Positions 34,114 through 45,069 of a stretch of 64,000 bases of DNA are shown here, in pieces. The first letter of the stretch is position 1; the number at the start of each line of letters is the position of its first letter. The stretch is from Anisodus tanguticus (lineage: Eukaryota; Streptophyta; Magnoliopsida; Solanales; Solanaceae): contig CM067545.1 in the NCBI GenBank assembly GCA_034509755.1, positions 44,819,062 through 44,883,061 on the forward strand, given 5' to 3'. A program made the translations under genes and the position numbers. The notes beneath the pieces were generated by a model that saw only the letters and a list, made by a program, of their open reading frames with translations, did not search any database and was not told the origin of the DNA.

Positions 34114-35101
34114 TGTTGGAAATTTACTAATGTGGAAATAAGTGTATCTCATTATTTATGACTCGAACAATTGGGGCCCCGCACATCGGAAACGTCATTT
34201 TCACACACGTGCACACGTAGTGCCAAGTATCATAAATTTCATTAGTGAATGAGATATTGGTACGTAAGTGAAACGGTTGAGACATAGAATGATGTACGGT
34301 TATTGGACAAATGACAAGTATTCCCCATTGGTAAACGAAGGAAGAAGTGTGCCAAGTGTAAGATGAAACGAGTCAGAAAGGGTCGCGGAGCCGTGAAGGG
34401 TCGTGGCGCCAACCTATCGGAGCCGCGACACCGGAGGGCCGCGGCGCCTCCAAGCCAGCGCTGCGGTGCTAAATGGGCAGTAGCTACTGGAGTCGCGGTG
34501 CTAATGTTGCAGCGCCGCGGCACTTCCGAGGAAGAATCTGCAACGGGGAGCTGAAAATTTCTGACTCTTGAGCTGGTTTTGGAGCATTGAATCTCCATTA
34601 CTTGGCACATGAATTCAGTCATTTACTTGGATGATTGTAACCCCTCAATAAGTGTCATTACATGGCTATTGAAAGTCATTAATTGGCTAGTTGAGAGGTC
34701 ATCTTCCTTACACTATAAATTGAGGCCTTTTACTCAATTGAGAAACACTTGGAAATATTTTTCTGAAATCTTCTTCCTCTTCGGCATCCTTTCAATACTC
34801 AAAATTCTTCAAGAGTAACACTTGAGTTTCCTTCGTTCATTTATTAAGTTGTTGTTTTATCTTGGGAGACTATTGCCCATAACGTAAAAGGATATATACG
34901 GGGCAATATTGTCTTAAAGACAGAGTGTCATCACTCGACTCGGCCAAGTCACAAAGAGTTCGTGTTTGTTCTTGTTTCCTGTTTTGTAAACTAAAGATTA
35001 TAAGTTTCTTGTTGTAATCTTAGTAGTCTTTAGTAGTTTATCCTTTCTAAGCGATTGTAATATTTACTTACTTCCCGTTTCCTGCACTTGTTGTGCTCAC
35101 A
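34114..35101 (+). repeat. 3' LTR of the copia element (988 bp)
   Basis: This copy is the longer of the two. It has a promoter-like TATAAATTGAGG (about 34716), the hairpin-forming block at 34856-34945 and a GC-rich segment at 34380-34535 with repeated GCCGCGGCGCC-type motifs, part of which is missing from the 5' copy. Confidence 0.95.
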
Positions 35102-35106
35102 GAAAA

Positions 35107-36167
35107 CATAGAATTTGCAGGAAATCCAAATAATGTGGAACTTTGGGGGATATCCATTTGTCTCTGCTTATAACATTTTTTATAGTGAAATTTGATACGA
35201 CCTTTGAATCATCGATGGCATTTGCCCACTTCACACACTCCTTTTCATCTGCACTTGGCCCTCTATTTCTATATTTCATAGAGAACTAGAGGTCTTCCCT
35301 CAAATTCAATCCATCCCCTTGGACTTATCAGTAGGTCTATATAATTTTACATAATCACATTTGTTGAGAAGTTACTCCATGGGCGACCTAAATACATAGT
35401 GACATTATCCGCTCTCTCTAAGTCGGGAGTAGCTTTTAAGGTGCAGTTTTGCAACACTAATTCTGATAGTATAGTCTCAATATATCTCTGTTCTGTTGTG
35501 ATGATAATATACTAGCCACGTAATTCGATTAAAAATTATGGAACATGCAGATGTGTTACCATAAATAAAGTTTATAGTGCCCAAGATACCATAGTCCCCA
35601 TAAAATTGTCTATCATATTTTGTGTATAGAGTATCTTGATAACCCTCAAAACATCAATAATAGTAGAAGGCAAGCAAATTTGCTTCTGCCCTCAAGGTCG
35701 GCTCAATACACAAGCAACTAAGGTAAGTGCTTTAGTAATTTTAAAATATTTTTACTAATTAACATGTAATGCACGTGTGGCGCACGAAATGCACGTGGAC
35801 GCACGCATAAGTTAGTATATTGAATATATTTAAGACCTCTTTGTAAGATTTGACTTTAGGCCGTCAATTCATTGAGTCACCACTCTCTACTCTTAATGCT
35901 ACTGCATGTAGCATTTTAGCTCCAGCTGTGTTCCTATAAGTGATTTCTTACGCTATGAAGTCTTGGCCATCCACCCCTGAAAAGTGAAAAGAAAATGAAC
36001 TGAATTTGTGATGTGTAATGACAAGGAATAATCTAATGTTAAAGTGAATAATTTGAGGAATTAATTATTTTGAATAAGGATAAAAGAACACACCCACTGT
36101 TGCAGTATAACTTGTCCCAATGCCCGCATCATAATTTTTATTTTCAGATATTATGATTTTGTCCATT
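35107..36167. other. intergenic DNA, no gene seen
   Basis: About 1 kb between two copia elements. I see no gene or recognised repeat. The small open frames (for example 35097-35279 on the minus strand) have no family resemblance. Confidence 0.5.
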
Positions 36168-36248
36168 CCTTTTGTTAGAAACAGATTGTAGAAAATCGAC
36201 TTCACAAGCGAGTACGAATTCTCCCCTTAAGACTATTTCTTTTTTTTT

Positions 36249-36412
36249 CTAAAAGACAAGGAGGATTAAGAAGACCATCATTAAGGAAAACAAGGCAATA
36301 GCTTCGGTTAAAGCAAATCCCAAAATAGCATAACCAAATAATTGTTTTGCCAATGAATGATTTCTCGCAACAGAATGTTGGAACTGAAAACATTTCCAAT
36401 ACCGACAGCAAC
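36249..36412 (-). pseudogene. atp9: mitochondrial atp9 3' fragment
   Basis: The minus strand encodes the last two thirds of ATP synthase subunit 9 (c subunit): AVGIGNVFSS, then after a frameshift SLAKQLFGYAILGFALTEAI and the hydrophobic end LMMVFLILLVF before a TAG. The 5' part is replaced by 16S sequence. In mitochondria this protein forms the membrane rotor ring. Here it is a nuclear copy, broken and without its start. Confidence 0.88.
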
Positions 36413-36414
36413 TC

Positions 36415-36532
36415 CCTTAGCTTTCGTCTCTCAGTGTCAGTGTCGGCCCAGCAGAGTGCTTTCGCCGTTGGTGTTCTTTCCGATCTCTACGCATTTCACC
36501 GCTCCACCGGAAATTCCCTCTGCCAAAGCAAT
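36415..36532 (-). rRNA. rrn16: fragment of plastid 16S rRNA (non-functional)
   Basis: About 118 bp match the central part of plastid 16S rRNA, including GAAATGCGTAGAGATCGG, AACACCAACGGCGAAAGC and CTGACACTGAGAGACGAAAG. The mitochondrial 18S version of this region reads differently, so the source is plastid DNA, possibly through a plastid piece already living in the mitochondrial genome. It is only a fragment. Confidence 0.88.
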
Positions 36533-36594
36533 TCCTGCCAAGATGACGGATCCTACCGTAGGTGCCTCTACATGAGCTTCGGGTAACCAAATAT
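36530..36594 (-). pseudogene. nad4: mitochondrial nad4 fragment
   Basis: The minus strand reads IWLPEAHVEAPTVGSVILAG, a conserved stretch of respiratory complex I subunit ND4, at nucleotide level close to plant mitochondrial nad4. It passes directly into the plastid 16S piece at a shared GGCAG. Confidence 0.8.
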
Positions 36595-37739
36595 ATTGTT
36601 GATTAAAGGAGCAATTTCATCCCTTCGAGCCTCTTGCAATGACAGAGGCAGGCCTAAGGGTTGCAAGCCCATCCAATTCAATTACACAAAAAGAGAAACC
36701 TAGGATTGAATGTCTTAGGAATACTAAGAAGTCTAATCAAATATCGTTTGCACTAAAATAACGTTTGCTTCCTACTGTAATGAGAATTTTTCTGATTTTG
36801 ATTATTTTCTGATGGGAATATGACAATCTATTTATAGATAGATGGTGTCTTTTCATGGTACCTCTTGAGATTAAACCAATGGTTATGAATGGTGTCTTTT
36901 CATGGTGCCTCTTGAGATTAAACCAATGGTTAAGAATGATGCATTTTCATAATTTTCTGAATTAATTAATTAATTAATTAATTCTGTCCAAATATATCTT
37001 AACCCATAAGGAAGAACTTTCTCTTATAAACACAATAATATAGTGTTTCATGTTTCCTCACCAATGTGAGACATTGCTTAGAAATCTCCAACAATCCCCC
37101 ATTATTTCCAAGCAATACTTAATAACATGATCTTATGCTTAAATAGATGTGTCTCGCGATTGAACCCCTATATTAGTGAAATATCTTTTAAGTAATTAGG
37201 ATGACATGGTAGATTATGCTTTGAACTAGCGATCATCTCTTATTACTTAATTTCAAGTCACACATAAGATACTTTATTCCCAATACATATAGAAGTTACC
37301 GACACTTTTATGGCCATGTGTCCTGTATCCTTTTCATGAGCATTATGAAATCAAGCCTATTTGATTTCCTAAAGCGGCCTCACTTTAAGCTCATATAGGT
37401 GAACCTTTCACATACTCCATAATATAGTACACTTGTGAAAATCAATTGAATAATAGATATGGGCAACTTTATTCATTTACGAACAATAGTACATATTAAC
37501 CCAGGCATAACCGGAGAAATATAAAATATATCACACACATCTTTATTGCATAAATATACCACTAAAGGTTCATTAAGAGCAAAAATTTGCTCATCCTACA
37601 TACACATTATGGAACCAAGCACAACTTGGGATGGTAAGACAAGTGCTTGCAACTACATAATGATGTACTTGGACTCATTGAACTTAAGACTCAAGGATTT
37701 TATCGAGTGTTAAGTTGAGGTTCCACCATTGGTAGTTAA

Positions 37740-39333
37740 GAGTATAGGCTTCAAACCCATCCCCTTTGTAGTTTTGGTGACTAAATCCCTTGTAAGGCCT
37801 TTTGTCAAGGGATCTGCCATATTTTGATTTGTACGTACAAAGTCCACAGTTATAACACCATCACGAATGAGTTGTTTCACATAACTATGTCGTAAATCAA
37901 TGTGCCTTGATTTACCATTATAAACTTCATTGTAGCCTCATTATCACAATGATTTGAGATATGTGACATGGGCTTTACCCACAAAGGCAAATCATACAAA
38001 AAAAATCTTAGCCACTCGGCTTCCTTGCTTGCAGACGCTAATGCTATAAATTCAGATGACATAGTTGAGTCTGCAATACAAGTTTGTTTCTTAGATCCCC
38101 ATGAAACTAAACTCCCACTAAGTGTGTAAATCCACTCACTCCTAGAGGAATGATCACTGTTAGATATCCAACTTGCATCAGAAAACCCTTCTAATACACA
38201 AGGAAATCTATCATAATGTATTCCATAGTGAATAGTTCTCCTAAGATACTTAAGTAGCCTTCGAACCGCATGCAATGAGCATGACTTGGATTATGAGTAA
38301 AATGACTCAGTTTTCCTACAACAAAACCAATATCATGTCTTGTACATGTCATGGCATACATAAGACACCCAATTACCTTAGCATACTCTAATTGTTTCAC
38401 AGGTTCTCCTGTATTCTTATATAACACTACATTGTGATCAAGAGGTGTAGATGCAAATTTACAATCAAAGTTGTTAAACTTCTTTAACACATTTTCAATG
38501 TAATGTGACTGAGTCAAGGCCAAACTACTAGTATGTCTAGTAATTTTAATGCCTAAAATCACATCCGCTTCACCCATGCCTTTCATGGAGAAATTAGCAG
38601 ATAAAAACTCCTTTGTGTCCACCACTTGTTGGAGATAAGTGTCAAATATTAACATATCATCCACATATAAACAAATGACAACTCTCTTGTTTCCAACAAA
38701 CTTACTATATACACACTTATCAACATTATTGATAAGAAATCCATTAGAAAGTACAACTTGATCAAATTTTTGGTGCCATTGTTTGGGAGCTTGCTTAAGC
38801 CCATACAATGATTTGATCAACTTACACACTTTGTGTTCTTGATCAGGAACAACAAACCCCTCGGGTTATTCCATATACACCTCCTTATCTAATTCACCAT
38901 TTAGAAATGCGGTCTTCACGTCCATTTGATGAATAACGAGACAAAAAATTGAGGCTAATGCAATCAACACCCTTATTGTTGTTGTCCTTACAACATGAGC
39001 ATAAGTATCGAAGTAATCAATACCTAACTTTTGAGTGTAACCTTTGGCTACTAAACGAGCCTTGAACTTGTTTATAGTTCCATCTACTTTCATTTTCCTT
39101 TTGAAAATCCACTTTCAACTAATGGGTTTACAACCTGGTGGTAGATCAGCCAACTTCCATGTTCTATTACCCATAATCGATTCCATTTCATCATTAATTG
39201 CTTCTTTACAAAAGGAAGCATTTGGAGACTTCATTGCCTCCTCAAAAGTGACAGGATCAACTTCTAAATTATAATAAAAAGGTATGTAAGTGTCAACAGA
39301 AGACTGATCCTTACTTCCTTTGACGAGAAACAT
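37740..39333 (-). pseudogene. copia reverse transcriptase and RNase H (broken)
   Basis: From right to left: the RT entry segment (39115-39333, ASFCKEAINDEMESI and NRTWKLADLPPGCK), then KFKARLVAKGYTQKLGIDY and VIHQMDVKTAFLNGELD (38866-39093). Next come KSLYGLKQAPKQWH, LYVDDMLIF and YAKVIGCLMYAMTCTR (38191-38829). RNase H lies at 37877-38275 (LEGFSDASWISNSDHS, CIADSTMSSEFIAL) and its end (TKGLTRDLV) reaches to about 37740. A stop interrupts between YME and PEGF, and frames shift near 38200. The catalytic YVDD box is preserved. Confidence 0.88.
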
Positions 39334-40592
39334 AAAGAAATCATCTCCGAAATCTTTAGCTTTTCACGCCCTTTTACTTCTTCTTGGTTCCATAACTTCA
39401 TCATTAGTTGAGTTATTATCAACTAAACCATGTTGTTCCCGTAAATGAGAACTAGATGGTAACGTTGTGTCATGAGACCTAGGAATGGTACTAAATCTAT
39501 TTTCATCGAAAATAACATCCCTAGACTCAATTATAGCATTAACAGAATATGAATCATTAGGTTCAATAACCTTAAATCTATAGGCTTTACTGTTCATAGC
39601 ATAGCCTATAAAAACACACTCAATTCCTTTCTCCCCAAGTTTCTTTCTTTTGGGCTCTGGAACTTTAACAATTGCTCTACATCCCCAGACTCTAAGATGA
39701 CTTAGGTTTGGATTTCTCTTGTTCCGGAATTCATATGGGGTAGCCTTACTTCTCTTGTTAGGTACTCTATTAAGAATATAACAGGCTGTATGCAAGGCTT
39801 CACCCCAATATCCATGTCCTAAACCTGACTTGGATAACATGACATTTACCATTTTCGTTAGGACTCTATTTACCATTTCTGTTAGGACTCTCTTCTTTCC
39901 AAAAGGAAGCATCTGGAGACTTCATTGCCTCCTCAAAAGTGACAGGATCAACTTCTAAATTATAACAGAAATGTATGTAAGTGTCAACAGAAGACTGATC
40001 CCTACTTCCTTCGACGAGAAACATAAAGAAATCATCTCCGAAATCTTTAGCTTTTCACGTCCTTTTACTTCTTCTAGGTTCCACAACTTCATCATTAGTT
40101 GAGTTATTATAAACTAAACCATGCTCTTCTCGTAAATGAGAACTTGATAGTAACGTTGTGTCATGAGATCTAGGAATGGTACTAAATCTATTTTCATCGA
40201 AAATAGCATCCCTAGACTCAATTATAGTATTAACAGAATATGAATCATTAGGTTCAATAACCTTATATCTATAGGCTTTACTGTTCATATCATAGCCTAT
40301 AAAAACACACTCAATTCCTTTCTCCCCAAAATTTCTTTCTTTTGGGCTCTGGAACTTTAACTATTGCTCTACATCTCCAGACTCTAAGATGACTTAGGTT
40401 TGAATTTCTCTTGTTCCAGAATTCATATGGGGTAGTCTTACTTCTCTTGTTAGGTACTCTGTTAAGAATATAACAGGCTGTATGCAAGGCTTCACCCCAA
40501 TATCCATGTCCTAAACCTGACTTGGATAACATGACATTTACCATTTCCGTTAGGACTCTATTTACCATTTCCGTTAGGACTCTATTTTTCCT
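39211..40592 (-). repeat. tandem duplication, ~691-bp unit, within copia pol
   Basis: Copy A (39211 to about 39900) and copy B (39902 to about 40592) repeat the integrase C-terminal to RT-entry region with a few percent differences. Both copies contain an older 24-bp in-frame duplication that repeats RVLTEMVN. Confidence 0.92.
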
Positions 40593-41468
40593 TTCGGCCA
40601 CACCATTCTGTTGTGGTGTATAAGGTGTTGTAACTTGATGCACAATTCCAGTTGATTCAAAGAATGATGGATTATAATATTCTCCACCTCTATCCGATCT
40701 AAGACACTTAATAAAGGTTTCACAATGAATTCCTACATTACTTTTAAACACTTTAATTTTTTCAAGTGCTTCACTTTTTGAAAGTAACAAATATACATAC
40801 CAAAATCTGGAATAGTCATCAATAAAAGTAACAAAATAACGTTTTCCGTCTGTTGTCACATTGTCACTCATGTCACATAAATCACTATGAACTTAATCAA
40901 GCAATTTCGAATCTCTTTGAACATAAGGAAATGGTAATCTATTGATTTTAGTGAGTATACATGTTCTACATTTTACAGCATTCTTGTTAATTGAAGGAAT
41001 TAGAGATTGTAGAGCCATATCTTTCAACTTTCTAAAATTTACATGTTCTAAACGATAATGCCATAAAGAAGAAGTATCAAGAGAGTCCAAGACATAAATA
41101 TAAGCATTCATCACTTTATTAATATTAACAAGGTTCAATTTAAACATATCACAATGTAAATAACCCTTTCCTACAAAGACTCCACCCTTAGAGAGTACAA
41201 AGTTTCCAGCCTTATACATTTGTTTGAACACATATTGGTTCAAAATACTACCAGCCATCATATTCTTACTAACTTCTGGAGCATGATAAACATCATTCAA
41301 AGTTAAAAATTTTCCAGAAGTAAAATCTAATACAACACTTCCTTTGCCTAAAATACTAACATGAGATTTGTTTCCCATATAGAGAAAAGTTGAATCTTCC
41401 ACTAGTTCATAGGTCTTGAAGTGAGACTTGTCCTTGCAAACATGTCTTGTAGCACCCGAATCAACCCA
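39364..41468 (-). pseudogene. copia protease and integrase with duplicated segment (broken)
   Basis: The protease motif VDSGATRHV lies near 41440-41460 and its body at 40893-41402. The integrase core is at 40311-40871, with the zinc-type lead (LWHYRLEHVNFRKLKDMA), FVTFIDDYSRFWYVYLL, RSDRGGEYYNPSFF and PYTPQQNGVAERKNR. The integrase C-terminal region (KRSKTTPYEFWNKRN, LRVWRCRAIVKVP, VFIGYAMNSKAYR) appears twice because of a tandem duplication (39364-39912 against 40055-40592). A stop after KLLD and a shift after FWGERN break the frame. Confidence 0.88.
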
Positions 41469-42367
41469 TCAATCATTGTCATCTTGGACCATGTTGATTT
41501 CAGAAATCATGGCAGTGAAACTTTCGTTGCCCTCTCCTGCCTTTCGGTTCTTTTGTCCTGAACTCGAACTGCCAGGAACCTTCTTATATGGGCAGTCACG
41601 TTTCATGTGAGGACCACCACAATTCCAACAAGCGAACTTCTTTTTCTTGTTGCTGTCAGTTTTGTTCTTCTTATTGTTATGCATGTTTGAATTGAACTGC
41701 CTTTTCTTGCCTTTTCCCTTACTGGATTGGCCTTCCTCCACAATGTGGATATCTTGATCTTTGTTTTCTTGTTTCCGGAATTCTTCTTCTACACGAAGAT
41801 GGTTAGCCAATTCCTCAAGAGTAAGATTTTTTTTTATGTTTAAGGTTGTGTTTGAATTCCTTCCAAGTTAGGGGCAATTCGTCTATTATACTAGATACAA
41901 CAATAGATTCATCCATATTCATGTTATGTTGTTTGAAATTACCAATGATGCGTTCAATCTCATAGAATTGCTCCATTACTGACCTTTTTTCATTCATAGA
42001 ATAACTGTTAAATTAGGTGACAAGAAATTTCTTACTTGTTGAATCTTCACGCATGTACCTTGCCTCCAATTGATCCCGCAGTTCATTTGCATAAGACACG
42101 GTCTGGTAAGAATCGAACAAGGCATCAGTCATCACATTCAGAATATGGCCTCGACATATGTATTCACCATTCTCCCATTTTGCCTTGGTTCATGTCTGTG
42201 CAATGGTCTCGTTCTCCTGTTCTTCTGGTTGTGGAGTAGTCAGAACATAGGCAACGTTTAATGTGGTGAGAAGAAAATGCATCTTTTTCTGCCATCTTCG
42301 AAAATTACCACCATCAAACTTGTCTAGTTTGACAAAGTTTGATGTCATCTCCCTAATACTAGCCATA
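41469..42367 (-). pseudogene. copia gag relic with CCHC knuckle
   Basis: The minus strand starts ATGGCTAGTATTAGG at 42367, 19 bp after the 5' LTR. It continues with NFRRWQKKMHFLLTTLNV and KAKWENGEYICRGHILNVM, then LEARYMREDSTSKKFLV, MNEKRSVMEQFYEIERIIGN (41815-41997) and a basic tail with CWNCGGPHMKRDC (about 41600-41635). Stops after LVT and KKSYS and frame changes break it. Gag would form particles and bind RNA. Confidence 0.85.
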
Positions 42368-42385
42368 AAAAAATAGTCTTAAGAT

Positions 42386-42859
42386 TGTTAGAAACAGATT
42401 GCAGAAAATGTAGAAAACTGACTTCACAAGCGAGTACGAACTCTCCCCTTAAGACTATTTCACCCCCATAGAGTGCACCGGTAAGGATTGAATGTCTTAG
42501 GGATACTAAGAAGTCTAATCAAATATCTTTTGCACTAAAACAACGTTTGATTCCTACTATATTGAGAATTTTTCTGATTTTGATTGATATTTTCTGATGG
42601 AAATATGACAATCTATTTATAGATAGATGGTGCATTTTCATGGTACCTCTTGAGATTAAACCAATGATTATGAATGATGCCTTTTCATGGTGGCTCTTGA
42701 GATTAAATCAATGGTTAAGAATGATGCATTTTCAGAAATTTCTGAATTAATTAATTCTGTCCAAATATATCTTAACCCATAAGGAAGAATTTTCCCTTAT
42801 AAACACAATAATATAATGTTTCCTCACTAATGTGCGACATTGCTTAGAAATCTCCAACA
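42386..42859 (-). repeat. 5' LTR (minus strand), 474 bp
   Basis: Uninterrupted LTR copy, matching 36173-37093 outside the organelle insert. Landmarks are TATTTATAGATAGATGG on the plus strand and repeated CTCTTGAGATTAAACCAATG. Confidence 0.93.
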
Positions 42860-42864
42860 CCTTC

Positions 42865-43636
42865 TCCAATAAAAATTATGTTCGATTTCTAGCTTTGGAT
42901 TTGGACATATTCATTGTAAGTTTCTTGTTTTATTTTGATGTACTATTATGCAACATTGTTGTTTGGATCTGTTGAGAGTGCAACAATTATTATCTTTTAA
43001 TCGCCTGAGTCATCTAGTGCTATTGTTGCATTAGGAGGTTGTGTAATTTGTTTGCATCCTCCAGCAGAAAATGTCAAATCAAATCATGACAATAGTAGTT
43101 TGAACCTCATTGATGTAGTTAGTAAATATTATGATTGTAGGATATCAAAATAATCAAATGGAATAAAATCGTGCACGAGGATAATAAAAAAAATCACACA
43201 ATGTAAATTAAAATTGCATTGATTTCTTTTACCACAAGAGTCTCAACTGGCCAATAGGAGGAAGAAGATACTAAAAATTGGAATAAAGGATCAAAGGAAA
43301 AGAGGCGTCGCAGTAAACAGAAGTGAAATCTTTCTAGTTCCTGAACTAGTCATCCTCCCCAAAATCTGATTTTCAATTGCTAATTTTTACGTCAGGAACC
43401 GGTTCGTCCCTAACTTTGTTCTATTCTATTTGACATTAAATATCAATACATATCAACACTGGTATAGTGATCAAGAAGAACTGACAGAGGTTTGGTTAAA
43501 AATAATGGCTTATCCTCTGTTCATGATTGGCTGTAAAAAAAAAAAGCTTTATATACGGCAAAATCAATTCAAAAGTTTGTTACTAAGTGGATAAGTTGGT
43601 TATTGCTCTAATCATAACAAACATAACTTTAAAAAA
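42865..43636. other. intergenic DNA, no gene seen
   Basis: About 770 bp of AT-rich sequence between the copia element and the solo LTR. No gene or recognised repeat is visible. Confidence 0.5.
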
Positions 43637-44797
43637 TGTTGGTTACAAGGTGCAGAAAATGGAAATTACAAATAACTGCTAAGTAATACAAGAACTGAAA
43701 TTACAATTCAACAACAAACTGAAATTACAATGATGTTGAACAAAAAACTGGAACTGTTTTGTGTATGCTGAGTCGAGTGTGTCACTCTATCTTTAAGACA
43801 ATATTGCCCTGTATATATCCTTTATACGTCCTGGACAATTGTCTCCCAAGATAAAACAACAATGGAACAATTGAGCAAAGGAAACTCAAGTGCTACCGTG
43901 AAGAATTTTGAGTAACGAAATGATGCTTGGAAGATTGTAGGAAGAAGAATTCTGTTTTCTATTTTTCATCTAGTGTAAAGTGTGCTCAACAATGGTGACA
44001 ATGGGGGTCTTTATATAGTAGAAGGAGGGGCTGAAGAACTGTCTCCATAAGTGTCATTACTGGCCAAGTAATGACCATTATGGAGGTAGTAATACCATCA
44101 AAATAAATGGTGAAGATGTGCAACGGATTGACCATTATAGGAGGAGTAACTCAGCCAAAATAAATGGCTGAATTGAGTGCTGTGGCGTTTCTGATCTCTC
44201 TGCCCAATTCTGACTTTCTGGAAACTTCAGGGACTAAAATGTACATGTTGAAACTTCAGGGACCAAACTGTATATATGAAAGAATTTTGGTCCAAATTGT
44301 ATATATGAAACTTCTGGGATCAAACTGTACATCTGGCAAAGTTCTCTGGCCCAAAAAGATAATATCAGAAGAAGCACAGCCTACAGACCTGTGAACCCGG
44401 ACGGGACGGACGGGCGGGCGGCGGCGGCACGCGTGTGGGCTTTCCTCGAACCGAAGCACATCTAGGTCCTCCCTCCTTTAAACACATGGGATACCCCTTG
44501 GGGTCCCAAACCCCAAACCAATTTTGAGTCTTATAAACACAACAATTCTTTCTTCCTCCACCGATGAGGGAGAATTGATCCCAAACCACACTTTTCCATA
44601 CTTCAAACACCTCACTTCGTGGACCAATATCTCTTTCATTTCTTAATGAAATTTGACGATTCTTGGCCCTACGGTTATCTACGTACTTAGTAGATCATGC
44701 ATGTGTGAAGAACCGGATTCTCCAACATGCGTAACACTAGTGTTTAAGCCGTTAAAGTTGGTCGGTCGCAACTCCCGCCAAAGGCAAATTTCCAACA
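43637..44797 (-). mobile_element. solo LTR of a copia element
   Basis: The segment runs from TGTTGGTTAC to TTTCCAACA, is flanked on both sides by AAAAA (43632-43636 and 44798-44802) and has no internal element sequence next to it. Its right half closely matches the LTR at 2674-4080, including the region about 44440-44700. It also carries the hairpin-forming block (43769-43860). LTR-LTR recombination that removed the internal part is the likely origin. The A5 duplication is low-complexity and so weak evidence on its own. Confidence 0.8.
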
Positions 44798-44802
44798 AAA
44801 AA

Positions 44803-45069
44803 AAGACAATTCAATTCAAATTGTTAACCGTTTCACACATTATTATTAATACTTACTAGGATACTGGCTCACGATTCGTGCGGTTGCTAAAAAAAAGTTA
44901 AATAATATTAACACCATAATTTCTGTAAGTAGGAAATTAACCTTTGATAATTAAATATGATTTTGTGACTCTACCATCTCTTCTTGATTCTATATATATA
45001 TAATCTTTTTGACATAAAGAATTATTGAGAAATATTCTAATATATATATATATATATATGAGTTGTTAA
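44803..45069. other. short AT-rich spacer with (TA)n tract
   Basis: Spacer between the solo LTR and the next copia element. It contains a (TA)n microsatellite at about 45039-45058 and no gene. Confidence 0.6.

Larger units (their letters stand above)
28624..35101 (+). mobile_element. full-length Ty1/copia LTR retrotransposon
   Basis: The LTRs at 28624-29347 and 34114-35101 start TGTTGGAAATTTACTAAT and end TTGTGCTCACA. A perfect 5-bp target duplication GAAAA flanks the element (28619-28623 and 35102-35106). Inside are gag with a CCHC knuckle, then protease, integrase, reverse transcriptase and RNase H in copia order on the plus strand. A non-coding tail of about 670 bp and a polypurine tract (CAAGAGGGGA, 34103-34112) follow. 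In-frame stops in pol make it inactive. No standard initiator-Met primer site follows the 5' LTR. It reads AATTTTAAGACAAGATTGTG instead. Confidence 0.95.
36240..36701 (-). other. chimeric organelle DNA insert (nad4, 16S rRNA, atp9 pieces)
   Basis: Read on the minus strand, three organelle pieces follow each other. About 36594-36530 encodes WLPEAHVEAPTVGSVILAGI, a mitochondrial nad4 segment. About 36532-36415 is plastid-type 16S rRNA (GTGGAGCGGTGAAATGCGTA ... GACACTGAGAGACGAAAGC). About 36412-36246 is mitochondrial atp9 (VGIGNVFSS ... LFGYAILGFALTEAIALF) down to a TAG at 36251-36249. The junctions show short microhomologies (TTGGCAG; GGGAG). About 100 bp at the right end (36600-36701) is unidentified. 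The pieces are fragments, not working genes. Confidence 0.88.
36173..37093 (-). repeat. 3' LTR (minus strand) interrupted by an organelle insert
   Basis: Outside 36240-36701 it matches 42386-42859 along its length, giving about 459 bp of LTR. The insert replaces about 22 bp present in the other LTR (CACCCCCATAGAGTGCACCG region). A (TTAA)n-type tract at 36961-36983 is longer than in the other copy. Confidence 0.92.
36173..42859 (-). mobile_element. Ty1/copia LTR retrotransposon with organelle DNA in one LTR
   Basis: On the minus strand the LTRs start TGTTGGAGATTTCTAAGC and end AATCTGTTTCTAACA. The 5' LTR is 42386-42859 (474 bp) and the 3' LTR is 36173-37093 (921 bp including a 462-bp insert). 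Flanks are CCTTT (36168-36172) and CCTTC (42860-42864), a target duplication with one change. Gag, protease, integrase, RT and RNase H follow in copia order on the minus strand. A segment of about 690 bp is duplicated in tandem inside pol (39211-40592). Stops and shifts are frequent, so the element is inactive. Confidence 0.93.

Noticed and set aside
36249..36594. Working mitochondrial or plastid genes, or organelle contamination of the sequence
   Set aside because: The pieces are short, broken, joined to each other and embedded in a copia LTR. A nuclear insert explains them better than a contaminant.
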